Notes: generated from the letters alone by a model not told the origin. 64,000 nucleotides of DNA from Diplonema papillatum (GCA_030068145.1 JAPJBO010001058.1:1-64000); one strand, 5' to 3'; positions 41,291 to 63,516 are shown, counted from the stretch's first letter. Numbers and translations are program-made.

Positions 41291-42326
41291 ACCAAGCCCT
41301 GGCGGTTGGTGCTGCAAGATCAACAGGAAGGGTGGGTCTTCTAGGTCCTTGGTTTCTTTCAATGGGAAGAACGGGAACAAAATTAGTTACCCAATGAACC
41401 TAATAATAAATGATGCAGAACCTGTCCTGCTGTAGGAAGGTACAAGGTTGTTAAAAGTCCACACGAATCACAGGAGGTAGAACATGATGCATGGATTAAG
41501 TTTGAAAGTACGAATCACAGACGTGGAACATGATTCGTAGGACCGCTGAGCACAAAGTTACCAAGTTTTCAAAACACCGCAACGGAGCAGGCGCCCGGCA
41601 GGCAATAGGCTCGGTCAGGACTGATCCCTCACACCGAAGTGATCACGGGTTGCCTTGTGAGCGTAGATGCGCGGGGCTGAACTCAGGCTGCATAGTGGGT
41701 TTGCGGAACTGCCGTAGCATCGATCAGCGAGTAAACGTATCCATCCCTGGCCGTGGCGCTCGATGGCTTCGGTAAACCGCATCGCGTATACAGACGAGAC
41801 TTGACTCCGTACTTAGAGAGCGAATTCCGTCGATCATGGTGCAGATGACTTTACGCAGGACGATGCAATATTACCCCTCCCTTCCCTCTTTGCCCTCCCG
41901 AAAAGAAAAGGCGTCGTTGAGCAGAGTGTAAAAAAGGATACGGGTGCACGAGCACGCGGGGCTCATGCAAATGGAAAAAATCGGCCAATTTATCCGTAAC
42001 GTAAAACACGCAAACATGCAAGAAGCTGCAGCGCAACCGGATGCGAAGTAGGGCAGTGCTAAACATGTGCTGACTGCTTCCAGAATTGAATTTGCTGGTG
42101 CTGGTCCTGCTGCCAATCTTGTTACGACGATTGCTTCCTCTTCCTCTGGCCGCATGACCACAAGGGCCGAAGTGGCAGTGAGATTTGAGAAATTAAAACC
42201 TCATTTTGGAGGTAAACGCAGCCTCAGATTTGGAATTTTTTGTTTCAACAGCACCAAACGTCCCCGAATAGTCACTTTGACCCCGGGAAATTTTTTAAAA
42301 GGGGTCCCCTAAAAATCGTCAAGACC

Positions 42327-42386
42327 ACAAATTTTGTTCCCTTATATCCCAATGGGACAACAAATTTTGTTCCCTTATATCCCTGT
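42327..42386 (+). repeat. Two direct copies of the palindrome-arm motif
   Basis: CAAATTTTGTTCCCTTATAT followed by CCC occurs twice, starting near 42329 and 42360. Each matches the left arm of the palindrome at 40913. Confidence 0.75.
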
Positions 42387-42751
42387 TGCTCACACGGCAA
42401 ATAAAGCTCGGCGAGGGCTCCGCAAACGTGGTGAGAAGAAGCGGCGGACACCCGCCGACACGGCACGACCCCCTTCTGCGGCCGCAACGACGTTCACGCC
42501 TTCGACTACCCTGAGCAACGCACTGTGCACAGAGTCGGTGTCTACCCGCGGGCGGGTGTTTTGTATCCCGTGAAGTTCTTTTCTCGTGCAATCCGACGAG
42601 ACTGGTGCCGAGTTTTGCCTCACAGCTGGTTTCCTTGGGCTGCAACCTTAAGGGAAAGGCAACGACAGGCGCAATTCACCTCAAAAAGGACCACACACCC
42701 CCACTCACAAGGACGGCGCACATTCACTATCTTTTTACAAAATTTCGTCTT

Positions 42752-42800
42752 CTTGTTGCGTTAGTGGGGAGTCATTTGCAAGCAAATGAGTACCACACTA
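42752..42800 (+). repeat. Dispersed 50-nt sequence, copy 2
   Basis: Matches 17491-17540 with few differences; see that entry. No gene start is obvious downstream, which argues against a simple promoter function. Confidence 0.6.
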
Positions 42801-44082
42801 TGCCAGCTTTTCGCTACGTGAAGGGTCACTTTTTCCGCGCTTTCGGCGCGGCGCAACTATTGTCGGTTGCAACTGTTCTTGGAAGTTACTGACTATTCCA
42901 TAATCTGAAAAGGAATCGGAATCTTCGCTTTCTCGTTTGCGCCGATAGGCACGCCGCGATGCGGAGGACGCGAGTAGCCGGGAAGAGCCGGCGGGAGGGC
43001 GCGATTGTTGCGCGACCCGTGGGAGGGTCGGAATCAGGATCAGAAAAAATTTCAAGATCTTCTTTTTTCTTTTTTACACAAAGAATCTTAGATGTAAAAA
43101 AGAAGTAGTTAATGTTGAAAAGCATGTGGAAAAATGCAAAGATCTTTGTAAATCCATGAGCAAGCAAAGACTCAAACACGTGCCTCCTTCATGCTACCAT
43201 TCGGTTCTTTGCCTCAGGACCAAGACCAGTGTACCGCCCTTACCTCGGTACAGTCACCAATCCAGCTTGTGCGTGCTGTGAATCTTCGCACAGCGGAGTG
43301 CCCCAAAGAGTCACCAAGTTGGAGCAACCTTTTTCGCCAAAGGACACCCAGGTATCTCTCTCTGTAGTGGTCCTCGGTGATGACCTCGCATTCCTAATCG
43401 CATTCACCGTATTCAATCACGAAACCGTCTGTCTGTTTCACCGTGCCCGCATCGCTGCCGGTACCAACTTCCACTGCTCTTCTATCTTCGTTCTCTTCCT
43501 GATGGCCCCAAGTGGGACAGAGGGGGTTTAGGGCTTACACGACAACATGCAAGCACGGTTCTGTTTCTGTTGTTTATTATCGCATGATTACAGCTTGGTT
43601 CGGTTGAAACACAAGTCGGTTCATGCTCTAGTACCAGCCACTTCACAAGTTTGATCGCCTACTGCGAAGTCTTTGCAGGAAATTATATGGGCAGTTTCTT
43701 CTGTTTACATGGCTCTCCCGTCTGCTGGCATGTGAACCTTGTCATAATCCGGGTGCTTGGGTGGTTTCACAGCAACAGCTGGCTGTGTGTAGGTACTACA
43801 GTATTGACGACTTGCATGCAACACGGTGGCACACTTTGGGACAGATTTTTCAACATTGCCTTTGTGCGATCACCTGTGGGCAGATTCCGCTTGTATCGGC
43901 CCGTAATGCATTTTCCCGCCGATTCCTACCAGTTTTCTGGGGCGGGTCCTTTTTTTACGTCTGCCTTTGTGCAAATCCAAAAATACCCCTTTTGTGCCAC
44001 AGATTGACCCCCCCTACTCGATCAAAAGTAAGACACCAAACCAGCTCAAGGGGCTGGCAATGTTGCGGTTCCTTGTTCGGTA

Positions 44083-45129
44083 ATGTCTCGCGCTACTGAA
44101 AACAAATTGCAAGCATCCCCAAGATTGGAGAATATTGCGAACGGTAGCCACCGACAGAGCTTTCGACGCAAGGCGGCAGATGTTCTGGAGACGGTCCGCC
44201 AGAAGTCTCAAGCAAACGGCCTTTACAGAGTGTTGAACAGCAAGGACTTTCGTCAGTTGTTGGAAAAGCCAGACGACATCGACGGCTTCTTCTCTTCGTT
44301 CACCCTTACACCGGGCGACTTCGCCGAGGAGTTCAAGAAAGGGCATGCAAACCTTGAGATCAGGTCGCCGCGACCTTTCCTTGCAGTCCTTGAGAAAGCG
44401 GTGAAGAGGACAGCAAAAAAAAAGTGGCATACCAGCTCAGACCAACTCCCGATCCAAGAAACAGCTGCACCCCCTCAATGGTTTCCAGCTGGGCGCAGAG
44501 AGGTGTTCGCATATCATTTTAGAACTGATGATCCATCTAAATATTGTCGGAAGACAAAAGAAGTCAGGAGAAAGCTCAGTGGTGGATGGGCACTAGGTAT
44601 TCAATTGGAGGTTGATGGCATGTGCATGTTCCTGCCTGTACAAAAGAAATCGAAAGATGCACAGGAAAACGAAGATGGGCCAGCTTCGTCAGCTGAGGTG
44701 GGAACCCTTCTGCACCAGGCACGGCATCTCAGGACACCAACCAAGTGCCAAGTCCTGCATGCAGAGAATGAGCTTAGTTCTGGGAAGTTTTTAAATCATG
44801 CACTGGAGATGCTGCGTATGCACATGTCCATACAGCGCGAGTTTACAACAAGGAAAGGAAGCAGCTCGAACACAGAAAATCCGCCTGTATTTGGTGAGAG
44901 CAGACAGACAGCGGATCAGGTCCACGCATCCCATATATCTGCACAGGGTCCGATTGCCTCGCTGACCATATCTGTTTCTGAACAACAAGCGCGAACTCTA
45001 CCGATAAACACTGTGCTGGTAAGCGAAGAAGTTGGAAGACAGAACATTGTCAGAGAAGAGGAAATTCATAGTGTTGCAGCTAGAGTCGTGGAGCAGCGCC
45101 ACTTGTACCTTTCTACAGGACTGTACTGA
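44083..45129 (+). CDS. Uncharacterised protein (348 aa)
   Basis: I do not recognise this gene. The ATG at 44083 opens a frame with ordinary codon usage and balanced composition. It has a basic N-terminal helix (residues about 20-45, FRRKAADVLETVRQK), a short hydrophobic/acidic segment (FFSSFTLTPGDFAEEF, about 69-84), a Lys-rich stretch near 110-118, and a mixed region with GGWALGIQLEVDGMCMFLP near 167-186. The C-terminal third is Ser/Gln/Glu-rich. There is no signal peptide or membrane segment. It reads as a real soluble protein, but no function can be offered. Confidence 0.7.
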   Translation: MSRATENKLQASPRLENIANGSHRQSFRRKAADVLETVRQKSQANGLYRVLNSKDFRQLLEKPDDIDGFFSSFTLTPGDFAEEFKKGHANLEIRSPRPFLAVLEKAVKRTAKKKWHTSSDQLPIQETAAPPQWFPAGRREVFAYHFRTDDPSKYCRKTKEVRRKLSGGWALGIQLEVDGMCMFLPVQKKSKDAQENEDGPASSAEVGTLLHQARHLRTPTKCQVLHAENELSSGKFLNHALEMLRMHMSIQREFTTRKGSSSNTENPPVFGESRQTADQVHASHISAQGPIASLTISVSEQQARTLPINTVLVSEEVGRQNIVREEEIHSVAARVVEQRHLYLSTGLY

Positions 45130-45315
45130 CTATAACACCTACTCGAAACTAGCATTTCCATGCTGGTAATCGTTTCAGCGCCTCACTCATTGTTGCTTGC
45201 CTTTTCAAAGCCGTACACTCATCGATCCTCTGGCAACTGGCAACGGTTTGCCACTCAGATTCACGTGTGAAACCAACTACCGAAGGACCACAAGATCTCA
45301 AATGCAAAAGAAGAC

Positions 45316-46518
45316 ATGGCAACCGCAGCCTTTCTAAAGGAGCTAATCCGAAACACGTTCGTGACCCCGGAGATACCTGCAGACAAAAAGCCGCAGAGTG
45401 ATATCAAGGTAACCGGAAAGCTTCCTCAGTCGCCAGAGCTTCGCAACTACAGTCTTCGATCACCTGGGCTGTTATCACCCACTCAGTCGTCCGAGCTTGA
45501 AGCAAAAGTGCCCGATACATATTTTTCCAGCCCCTCTTGCCGAACGCCATTTGCTGACTTAGGCAGGTCGCCGGCAACCCAGCGTAAGGCCGCTTCAACA
45601 TCGATCATCACTCACGATGTTCATTCGAGCACGATTCAGGCTGGAGATGCACTTGAGTACAGCCAAGCAGAAACTACCCCGAATAGTCCATGCGACCACG
45701 GCAAGAGCGGAACTATGTCAAGTAGAGAGACCACACACAAGTTAACACAGCCAGCTGGGAAGATCACTGTCACCGCTAAGCCTGCAGTGGGGTTCAGTTA
45801 CAGAAGCGTTGACTGCGAACTTCAAGAGAGATACCGCAAGGGTGTCCATGGTGTATTGCGCACACCGATGGTTCAGGGTCGTGAGCCGACTCCGCCAACG
45901 CGTTGCAATCCTACAGAAGTCTATTTGCTGGACAGTTCGTCTGACAACTTACATGCAGATGCTCAGCGATCTATCAAGAACGACTTCTGCGATCTTCAAC
46001 AACAGATTCTCGAACTTCGCCGCAGAAATGCTGCTCTGGAGGCAGCATTGGCTTTAGCTAAGATAGAGAGTCAGAGAACTTGCCACTCTGTTCCCCAGCA
46101 CTTTGCGGAGCCGCTGACTGCAAGCACCCACTGTGCGTCTCCTCCGGAGATTGTTCAACTTTCTACTATTACGCGCACTCGTGAACTGCCACCCACTAAA
46201 GTAAATCGGTTCCACGAGCGTCTCGGACAACCGCTACAAGCGATTTCTCCGACTCGGCAGGCAAAGGTGTCTGGATCACTTCAATCGCCTGGCACGCTCG
46301 CATTCGCGTTGGCAACTGAGGCACCAACCCACGAAGAACGGTTTGAACAGAATTTAAAGGCTGAAGCCGATTCGTGCACGAAAATTGGAAGATCGATAAC
46401 CCCTGAGCCTATGTCGTTTGGGCTGCGCATTCTTTTTGATGCGGCAAGAGCCCACGGCCATCCAGCACGAGGCCACCAACACCTAGAAAAGAAACCCGAG
46501 CGCTTTTCGCTTGTATGA
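45316..46518 (+). CDS. Ser/Pro/Thr-rich protein with short coiled coil (400 aa)
   Basis: The ATG at 45316 (MATAAFLKELIRNTF) is followed by a disordered region of about 210 residues with repeated SP and TP sites (LRSPGLLSPTQ, SSPSCRTPF, LGRSPATQ), which suggests phosphorylation. Residues about 217-255 form a coiled coil (DLQQQILELRRRNAALEAAL). The remaining C-terminus again has SP/TP sites. The layout resembles centrosomal, basal-body or microtubule-associated proteins. It lies 186 bp after the preceding gene and 256 bp before the channel gene, on the same strand. Function unknown. Confidence 0.72.
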   Translation: MATAAFLKELIRNTFVTPEIPADKKPQSDIKVTGKLPQSPELRNYSLRSPGLLSPTQSSELEAKVPDTYFSSPSCRTPFADLGRSPATQRKAASTSIITHDVHSSTIQAGDALEYSQAETTPNSPCDHGKSGTMSSRETTHKLTQPAGKITVTAKPAVGFSYRSVDCELQERYRKGVHGVLRTPMVQGREPTPPTRCNPTEVYLLDSSSDNLHADAQRSIKNDFCDLQQQILELRRRNAALEAALALAKIESQRTCHSVPQHFAEPLTASTHCASPPEIVQLSTITRTRELPPTKVNRFHERLGQPLQAISPTRQAKVSGSLQSPGTLAFALATEAPTHEERFEQNLKAEADSCTKIGRSITPEPMSFGLRILFDAARAHGHPARGHQHLEKKPERFSLV

Positions 46519-46774
46519 ATAGACTGTAGAATCCTTTTTGTAAGAAAATGATGATGTATGTTCTCCATTCCCAGACGAACTTATGGCAGCGTGTAAACAG
46601 CAGCGAAATCACAATCGTGGATCGTGGATGGTTCCAACTTGGTTTCAGCATCTCCCAGTAGTCGAGCAGATACCATGAAACATTCATACAGGTTAAACCA
46701 CAAGTGGGACAGGCAAGTTATGTAAGGCTGTAGAATTTCGGCGAAAGCTGGTCAGGGTCTGCAGCGACATTGGC

Positions 46775-57484
<10,710 letters not shown>

Positions 57485-57539
57485 TTGGACAGTTTTCGCC
57501 ACAGCCCATAAAATTGTTTCAGCTTGTGCCCTAGTTGGG

Positions 57540-58961
57540 TGCCGGCCCTATCCTGTGTCCGCGATTGCATCCACACCCTTTGACTTGTTGCTCTCGGGAA
57601 GGCAGCGCATTAGCGATGACTACGAGAACACTTACAGATGAGTGGGAGAGCTGAGGTTATGTTTCATGCAGTGGGGCTTCAACAGTAATCTAGATGTAAC
57701 TGCATGGACACACTCGCCAAGAGGAATGCCGCATTAGTGTAGCGTAGCACACACACACACACACACACACACGTCGGCGTGGACACACACTCGCTAAGAG
57801 GGGCACCACATTAAAAGTCCGCAACACAGACACACACACACACACCCACATCACAGACACTCACGAAAGAAAATACCCCGCCTATCACCCTAAATATCAA
57901 GGTTCTTTTAGGGCAGACTGTGCAACGTAAACAAACTCAGATCGCGTTACTTGAAAACTTTCGAGAACGATGGCTCAAGGTGGATCCTCTTGCAACTGGT
58001 CGCATACGAGTGGTATTGGTTTTCTTTGCATAACAACAATAGAACTACCCAGTGTATAACCATGCAACCGATGTCACTTTCATGTCCACTACTGGATTAG
58101 GATAACAGCTGTGCAATCAAAACCACAGAATTCGTTTATAACCATCATGAGGGTTTGGTGTGTGTCCAATAGTTTGGCTGGGGACAGCCACATCACCGAC
58201 TTGTGGCTTCTCAGTGTCCTGACTAAGGTTGCAATACCTGTGGACGACAATGTATGCATTTTTCTTTGGGGGGGCTGCTCAGACTCTACAAAAAAAAGCT
58301 TGTGTGGAGGGTGTCTCCCCGAGTGAGTTGAGCGGCGTGATCGTACCCTTGCCACAGTCTGCCGGTTCAACCGGACTTCGCCCAGACTGGACGATCACCA
58401 GGTACCCCAACGACTGTAGACAAACGGAATTGGGGACCGACAAGCCGCACCAAAGCGAGCGCAGGGGTTCCGACGCAAGATCCGGCTAGCCACCCGGCAC
58501 CCCTGCGGCAGACAACGCAAGGACTGGCCAAGTCCCGTGTGGAACCGTGGGTAGCACCCTCTGCATCTCTCGAATCTCTGAGTTAGGGTTTTTAGTGGGT
58601 AAGTCCTGGAAAAACGGACAGTCCCACACTCACAAGTTTGGTCCGGCTTGTGGTCGTGTGCCACGCATTCTCCCCTCAGTTACCAAAAAAAAAAAAAATA
58701 TCTACTTGCTCTAGAAACCCCATTTCACAACAGTCCCCAATACCGGAATCTCACGCGAACTTTAGCTCCAAAAAGTACGTGTAAAGACCGGTGCCAGCTA
58801 AGAAGCCCTCATAATTTTTGTCCCAACTTGCCTCATTGTAGCTTGCCTTACGTGGGCCCCCTACTCTTAGTCTCGGATGGTCCTGCACTGTATGCTTCCA
58901 AAGATCGTTTACAGATCAACCAAATTACCATAGATTAACACCAACCACACGACAACAGCTG
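57540..58961. other. Intergenic region with CA-rich repeats
   Basis: No supported gene. Bases 57699-57855 are two diverged units, each ending in a (CA)n run. Bases 58300-58660 are GC-rich with CCGGTTCAACCGG at about 58360 and look like an unidentified repeat fragment. Confidence 0.5.
57699..57855 (+). repeat. Duplicated CA-repeat-bearing unit
   Basis: GGACACACTCGCCAAGAGG and GGACACACACTCGCTAAGAG begin the two units. Each continues to a CA run (about 57751-57772 and 57833-57845). The second unit's CACCACATTAAAAGTCCGCA resembles the sequence before the CA run of channel intron 3. Confidence 0.65.
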
Positions 58962-59312
58962 ATGATTCGCTACGAAGACACCATCCAATCGCTCTCGAAG
59001 CAGTTGTTTCAAATCACACTTGGAGATGCAGCTGAAATGCAAAAGTTTGTCAAAAGTCGACAGTGGCACGGGGACGAGTACCTGATGGTGTCTCACTACT
59101 ATGCTGTGCAGAAAATTCTTTCGCTTTGGCGGCGAAGACAGGGGAAGAAAGTTCGCACTCATTACCTTGTATGCAAATGTGAGGTTGCTTCCTCCCCTGA
59201 CAATGGTACCTGTGATAAAGACAACAAAAGAGGTTCCCCTGACAACACTGCACATGAACCATCTACTCGGTTGACAGGACAGGTAGAGGACCCTGCATCT
59301 TGTGCTTCATGA
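58962..59312 (+). CDS. Possible small protein (116 aa)
   Basis: The ATG at 58962 opens a frame whose first 70 residues have balanced, helix-prone composition (TIQSLSKQLFQITLGDAAEM; YYAVQKILSLWRRRQGKK), ending in a polar tail. There is no recognised domain, and it may be an exon of a larger gene or chance. The surrounding region is repeat-rich. Confidence 0.35.
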   Translation: MIRYEDTIQSLSKQLFQITLGDAAEMQKFVKSRQWHGDEYLMVSHYYAVQKILSLWRRRQGKKVRTHYLVCKCEVASSPDNGTCDKDNKRGSPDNTAHEPSTRLTGQVEDPASCAS

Positions 59313-60914
59313 AAAATGACCAGAGTTGTTAAGGATGTTGACTTGCTAGCCACCTAGCGTGCAACTGCACAGAAGCAGTGGCTGCTTCCTGTCGCTTGTG
59401 AGATCACTAGCTCATGATACGCTCATTTGATATAGTGTTGAGAGTTGACTCAAACGTTGCTAATTGCCATCGCGGCATTTCCATGCCTTGAGATGGTGCT
59501 AGTCTTGTAGTTGCTTGCTTTCAGTTGCGCTTCTCTTTCCGTACAAAGTTGATCTACTACTGGGGAAAATCTTAGTTGGGGGGGGTAGGGGGGTCAGTCT
59601 GTGTCACAATAAGACAAATTTTCAAAGTCAGTCACTGGAGGTCTCCTGGGGACCTACCCCCCACAGGTCAACCAGAATCATGGTTTCCGCGGGAAAAAGT
59701 GCTCAAAACGGCGCGAAGAGCCTGCAAATTGCATGCAGTTGATCGAGTCGCTGCTGCCACAACCAGACGCCCACTTGCACATTTTGTAGAGGAGGTTGTC
59801 GGGTTCTTTCGGTTGTGTGGTGCGGGGGACGCCTGCTTGTATTGATTGATGGAACTACTAAGATCGTCAAGCTCGAGAAGTCTACTCAATCGGCCTGCAT
59901 GTACGTGCATCAGGAAAGAACCACACCCACCAAAGCAAAGTTCGGGCAAAGCGAAGTTCTGGCGAAGCAAAGTTCGGGCGATGCAAAGTTGTGGCGATGC
60001 TAAGTTCGGCGAAGCAAAACGCAATCTCAAATCTGTCCGCAGTCGTGCCACCGAGTTACCCCATCCCCATTTCCACGAATATCATGGCCACAGCAGGGTT
60101 TACGTCAAAGACATCCGCTGTAGGGATAAGACGATAAACGTAGGATTGCAACCCCTTGTCCTTTGCAATACAGCAACTAGCCTGAAGAAGGCTTTGATAG
60201 AAAACCTATCGAATTCTCTGGTATAAGGAGTACATGTCATGGGACGCAAGTGAAAGGGGGTCGCTGCTCAAAGTGTTGATTTTACTGTAGACACATATTT
60301 GAAAGGGAAGCTATCAGCGGCTGGACGTGCAACTCTCGCAGAACTCGAGATCCGATGCCAGTTAGAACAAGACAGCATTTCAAGACGGCTTCCCTACGGG
60401 TTTCGAGGTGATTGAAGCCCAAGGACTCTCTTCTCTACGAGTGTGTCGTGGAAGCAAGAAAGGTTTGAGCACATCTACAGCTACGACCGAGAACGATGGG
60501 CAAGAAAATGAGCACATGCTCTTGCCACCAATGGCTTCATTGAAGACTTCCACAGATGCGATCTGGAATGCAGCCAAATCCCCAACGCAAACCCGCATAG
60601 AGCGGCTGCTCTAACCCCTGAGCAGCACAGTGTGCTCACAACACTGGTGCTGTGCAGAAGTGTTTACTTTCCTGACAGACGAGGAGCTCGACGCGACAGA
60701 AGCGAATGTTATGCCCTTCAGGTGAAAATGGGGTATGCATGCGTTCCATACCGTGGTCCACGGCGAGTCGCGCCTCTGCCGCCACCTATGCGGCGGATAG
60801 AGCGGGAAGATACCCCCCGCCTGGCCTCAGTAGTGCAAGCACCACGCGCTCTTCAAACCCAAGAAACATTCTCCCCCCCTATGCAGCATGCGAGGCAGTG
60901 TTCTGCCTAAACAG
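59313..60914. other. Repeat-rich region without a supported gene
   Basis: Bases about 59935-60018 are an isolated array of AAGTTCGGGCGAAGC-type units without the SINE body. Bases 60020-60900 have several medium frames, none recognisable. One could be an old transposon fragment, but I cannot support a call. Bases 60881-60912 are a partial copy of the three-hairpin repeat. Confidence 0.5.
59935..60018. repeat. Isolated 15-nt unit array
   Basis: About five to six degenerate copies of AAGTTCGGGCGAAGC with GATGC/AAAGC variants, the same unit as in the SINE tails. Confidence 0.8.
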
Positions 60915-61455
60915 TACGTGCACTCGGCTAAAGGCCGGCGCGGGGCGAGACTGGAGGCAGCTGTTCGGGAAACAGTAAAGTTCGGGCGCAGCTAAGTTCG
61001 GGCAATGCTAAGTTTGGGTGATGCAAATTTCTGGTGAACCAAAGTTCGGGCGAAGTAAAGTTCGGGCACAGCTGAGTTCGGGCGAAGCAAAGTTCGGGCG
61101 AAGCAAAGTTCGGGCGAAGCTAAGTACTGGTGAAGCAAAGCAAAGTTCGGGCGAAGCAAAGTTCGGATTCTGGTGATGCTGAGTTCGGTGTGTGGTAGCA
61201 AGTTTAGCCTGTGTTGGCAAGTTCGGCGCCAGCACCCGGGGGGGAGACCCCCCCCGACCCCCCCCGACTCCGTTTCCCATGGTGACCCAAATACTGCGAG
61301 ATACTGAGAAACTCCGCAAAAAACGCAATTTTCGGGCACATTGGACCCCGAAATGCAACAAACCTCGAAAACAACCTTCGACCGAAAAAGTGTGATGGGC
61401 GGGGTTCAAACCCGGGTCTACCGGCCTGAAGGCCGACACCCGCTCACTCTGTCAC
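60915..61455 (-). repeat. tRNA-derived SINE with 15-nt tail, copy 2
   Basis: In + orientation: GGCCGGCGCGGGGCGAGACT lead-in, a tail array of AAGTTCGGGCGAAGC units (about 60978-61200), a C-rich stretch, the conserved body (61272-61385) and a tRNA-like end (61386-61452). Read on the minus strand, the end carries an A-box-like TGACAGAGTGAGCGGG and a B-box GGGTTTGAACCC, so transcription would run leftward into the body and tail. Confidence 0.8.
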
Positions 61456-61489
61456 CCCATTGCATTTTGGCAGGGGAAAAATTACGTGC

Positions 61490-62062
61490 GCTCGGCAAAA
61501 GGCCGGCGCGGGGCGAGACTGGAGGCAGCAGCTAAAGGGAAACTAACGGGAAACAGTAAACAGTTCTGGTGAAGCAAAGTTCGGGTGCAGCTGAGTTCGG
61601 GCGAAGCTGAGTTCGGGCGAGGCAAAGTTCTGGTGAAGCAAAGTTCGGGTGCAGCTGAGTTCGGTCTAAGCAAAGTTCGCACGAAGCTCACTGCTCAGCG
61701 CGCTGCTCAGTTCTGGTGAGATGATGCAAAGTTTGGGCGAAGCTATGTTCTGGTGAAGCAAAGTTCGGGCAGCTGAGTTCGGGCGAAGCTAAGTTCTGAA
61801 GCAAAGTTCGGGTTCTGGTGGTGCTGAGTTGGCGTGTAGCAAGTTTGGCCTGTGTACCCGGAGAGACCCCCGGACCCCCCCGACTCCGTTTCCCGGGGTG
61901 ACCCAAATACCGCGAGATGCTGAGAAACTCCACCAAAAACGCAGTTTTCGGGCACATTAGACCCCGAAACCCAACAAACCTCGAAAACCATCTTCGACCG
62001 GAAAAGTGTGTGGGGCGGGCCGACCGGCCTGAAGGCCGGCGCCCGCTCACTCTACCACCCGT
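61490..62062 (-). repeat. tRNA-derived SINE with 15-nt tail, copy 3
   Basis: Same order as copy 2 and directly adjacent in the same orientation: lead-in GGCCGGCGCGGGGCGAGACT at about 61500, array 61561-61850, body 61890-62005, tRNA-like end 62010-62058 with A-box-like TGGTAGAGTGAGCGGG on the minus strand. The B-box segment is missing. Confidence 0.8.
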
Positions 62063-62225
62063 ATGTATTTTGCCAGGGGAAAAAAAGCTTGCTCCGCACT
62101 ATTATCTAGTCCAAAAACAATACACTTTTTCATCGACAAAAGCCGGGTTGGCTCGAATAGAGGCTATTCACATTGCATGTTCATAGAACCTCCAGTCTCG
62201 AAATAAACTAAGTTTCCCCCCCCAG

Positions 62226-62851
62226 GGGTACCTGTAATCCGGGGCCCGGGCCCTGGAAATTAATCCAGGGTTTTTGGCCCTGAACGATTACCAAAGGAAA
62301 AACTCTCTGGTACGAGATGCAATTCGTTTACAATTCCATTCCACTGTCCTTGAGCTCAACGGATTCAAAAGCGTTCAAAAACGTCCTCGGAATGTATTTT
62401 TCGACAGCCACGAAACCTGTAGGAGGTTTTCAGGTTCTGGCAGGTCTAGCTGGCTGCCTAAAGGGTACCACGGCTCAGCCACCCAAGGTCACAGGTGGCA
62501 AGGTGGGTGTTGAAAAAAAAAAATTTCTTTGGGCCGGAATCCCTAAAAACCCGCATTTCGGAAAGTTTTTGTCCCACATTTTTCCCAGGGCATTTTGACC
62601 ATTTCACCTTCGAGCCTCCGCCCGCTCAGCCCCTATGGTAAATGCACGACTGTGAGCTTTTTTTATCAAATTTTATCAAGTTTATTTCTTGATTTTCTCT
62701 CGTCTTGCTCTCCGCTTGTTGTGGAAGCTGCAATATTGAAGATTCCATCCTTGGATGGCGTGATTACCGTGGGCCTGGACCCTATCTGGACCCTAGCGCT
62801 AACCCGGGGCCCGGGGCCCGGGCCCCGGAGACCCTGGATTTACAGGTACCC
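62226..62851. mobile_element. Possible inverted-repeat element (626 bp)
   Basis: The ends read GGGTACCTGTAA (62226 inward) and its complement TTTACAGGTACCC (62839-62851). A second inverted block GGGGCCCGGGCC lies just inside both. Both ends abut C-runs, so no target duplication can be read with confidence. The interior has no recognisable gene. Confidence 0.5.
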
Positions 62852-62863
62852 TTGCCCCCCCCC

Positions 62864-62962
62864 CCCTATTTTATTTTACACTTTCTTCGACGAAGACTTG
62901 ATACTAGCATCAAGCATGCATGAGAGGCAGTGTTCTGCCTAAACATTAAACTAAAAAGTTTC
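62864..62962 (+). repeat. Dispersed three-hairpin repeat, copy 2
   Basis: Matches 56817-56911, keeping the first palindrome exactly, the second with one change (TTGATACTAGCATCAA) and the third (AGGCAGTGTTCTGCCT) with a loop change only. Confidence 0.8.
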
Positions 62963-63516
62963 CTCCCCTGAACAAGAAACTAAGTTTCCCCCCCAGTTAT
63001 ATTTCGTGAGGCTGGTGTGCATCGAATGGATTTCGCTTTCGTGATCTGCACTTCACTGCTGATTGAGTCGCATCAGTGTATGCTGCATGCCAGTCCACAG
63101 TTCTTGTAGTTGCAGTGGTGAGCAGGAGAACGAGATCACACCACATGGGCAGCTGGGCTGCAGAGAGCCCTGTGACAGCCGCAACTTTCGAATACCCAAC
63201 CACAGACTTCTACTCAGGATCTTGATTATTGTGTCTCAATGAACCGATGAGAAGCAACCACCGTGCGCCATGTACCATTAACACAAGGTGATCAAGCTGC
63301 ATCCAACTCATGCATCAGATGTGACATGTTTGTAAACACAGGCATTTGCTTAAACTCGAACAAAAACAAGCGAACATTAACTCTAAAACTTCAGACCTGA
63401 AAAAAATAAAACACCTCACACAACAACAAGATATTGGAACTGCGCAAGAAAAAGCCAGCAAGGGCTGCAATCTGCCAGCGCTTGCTGGCTCTTGGGCCTC
63501 TCACCGCTCACAGTGA
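62963..63516. promoter_or_regulatory. 5' flank of the last gene
   Basis: It has no gene and presumably contains the promoter of the gene at 63517. A-rich stretches lie at 63355-63435. ACAG directly before TGAATGG also leaves open a 3' splice site at about 63513. Confidence 0.4.

Larger units (their letters stand above)
40162..44082. other. Gene-poor, repeat-bearing region
   Basis: About 3.9 kb without a supported gene. It holds the palindrome at 40913, the minisatellite at 40998, paired motifs at 42327 and a dispersed repeat at 42752. Bases 41580-41850 and 42900-43060 are more GC-rich, but their short frames show no recognisable protein. Frames at 43229-43531 and 43651-44007 have no supporting features. 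Confidence 0.5.

Noticed and set aside
40660-41295. Gln/Pro/Gly-rich ORFs on both strands
   Set aside because: Produced by the GACCAG minisatellite; codon use and flanks give no support for a gene.
58580-58600. Telomere-like GTTAGGGTTTTTA
   Set aside because: A single occurrence without tandem repetition.
60975-62050. CRISPR-like array
   Set aside because: The 15-nt units are contiguous without unique spacers, in a eukaryotic SINE tail.
61008-62050. Minus-strand ORFs rich in FARTLLRPN-type repeats
   Set aside because: They are translations of the 15-nt tail units and SINE body; they lack a defined start and diverge like non-coding sequence.
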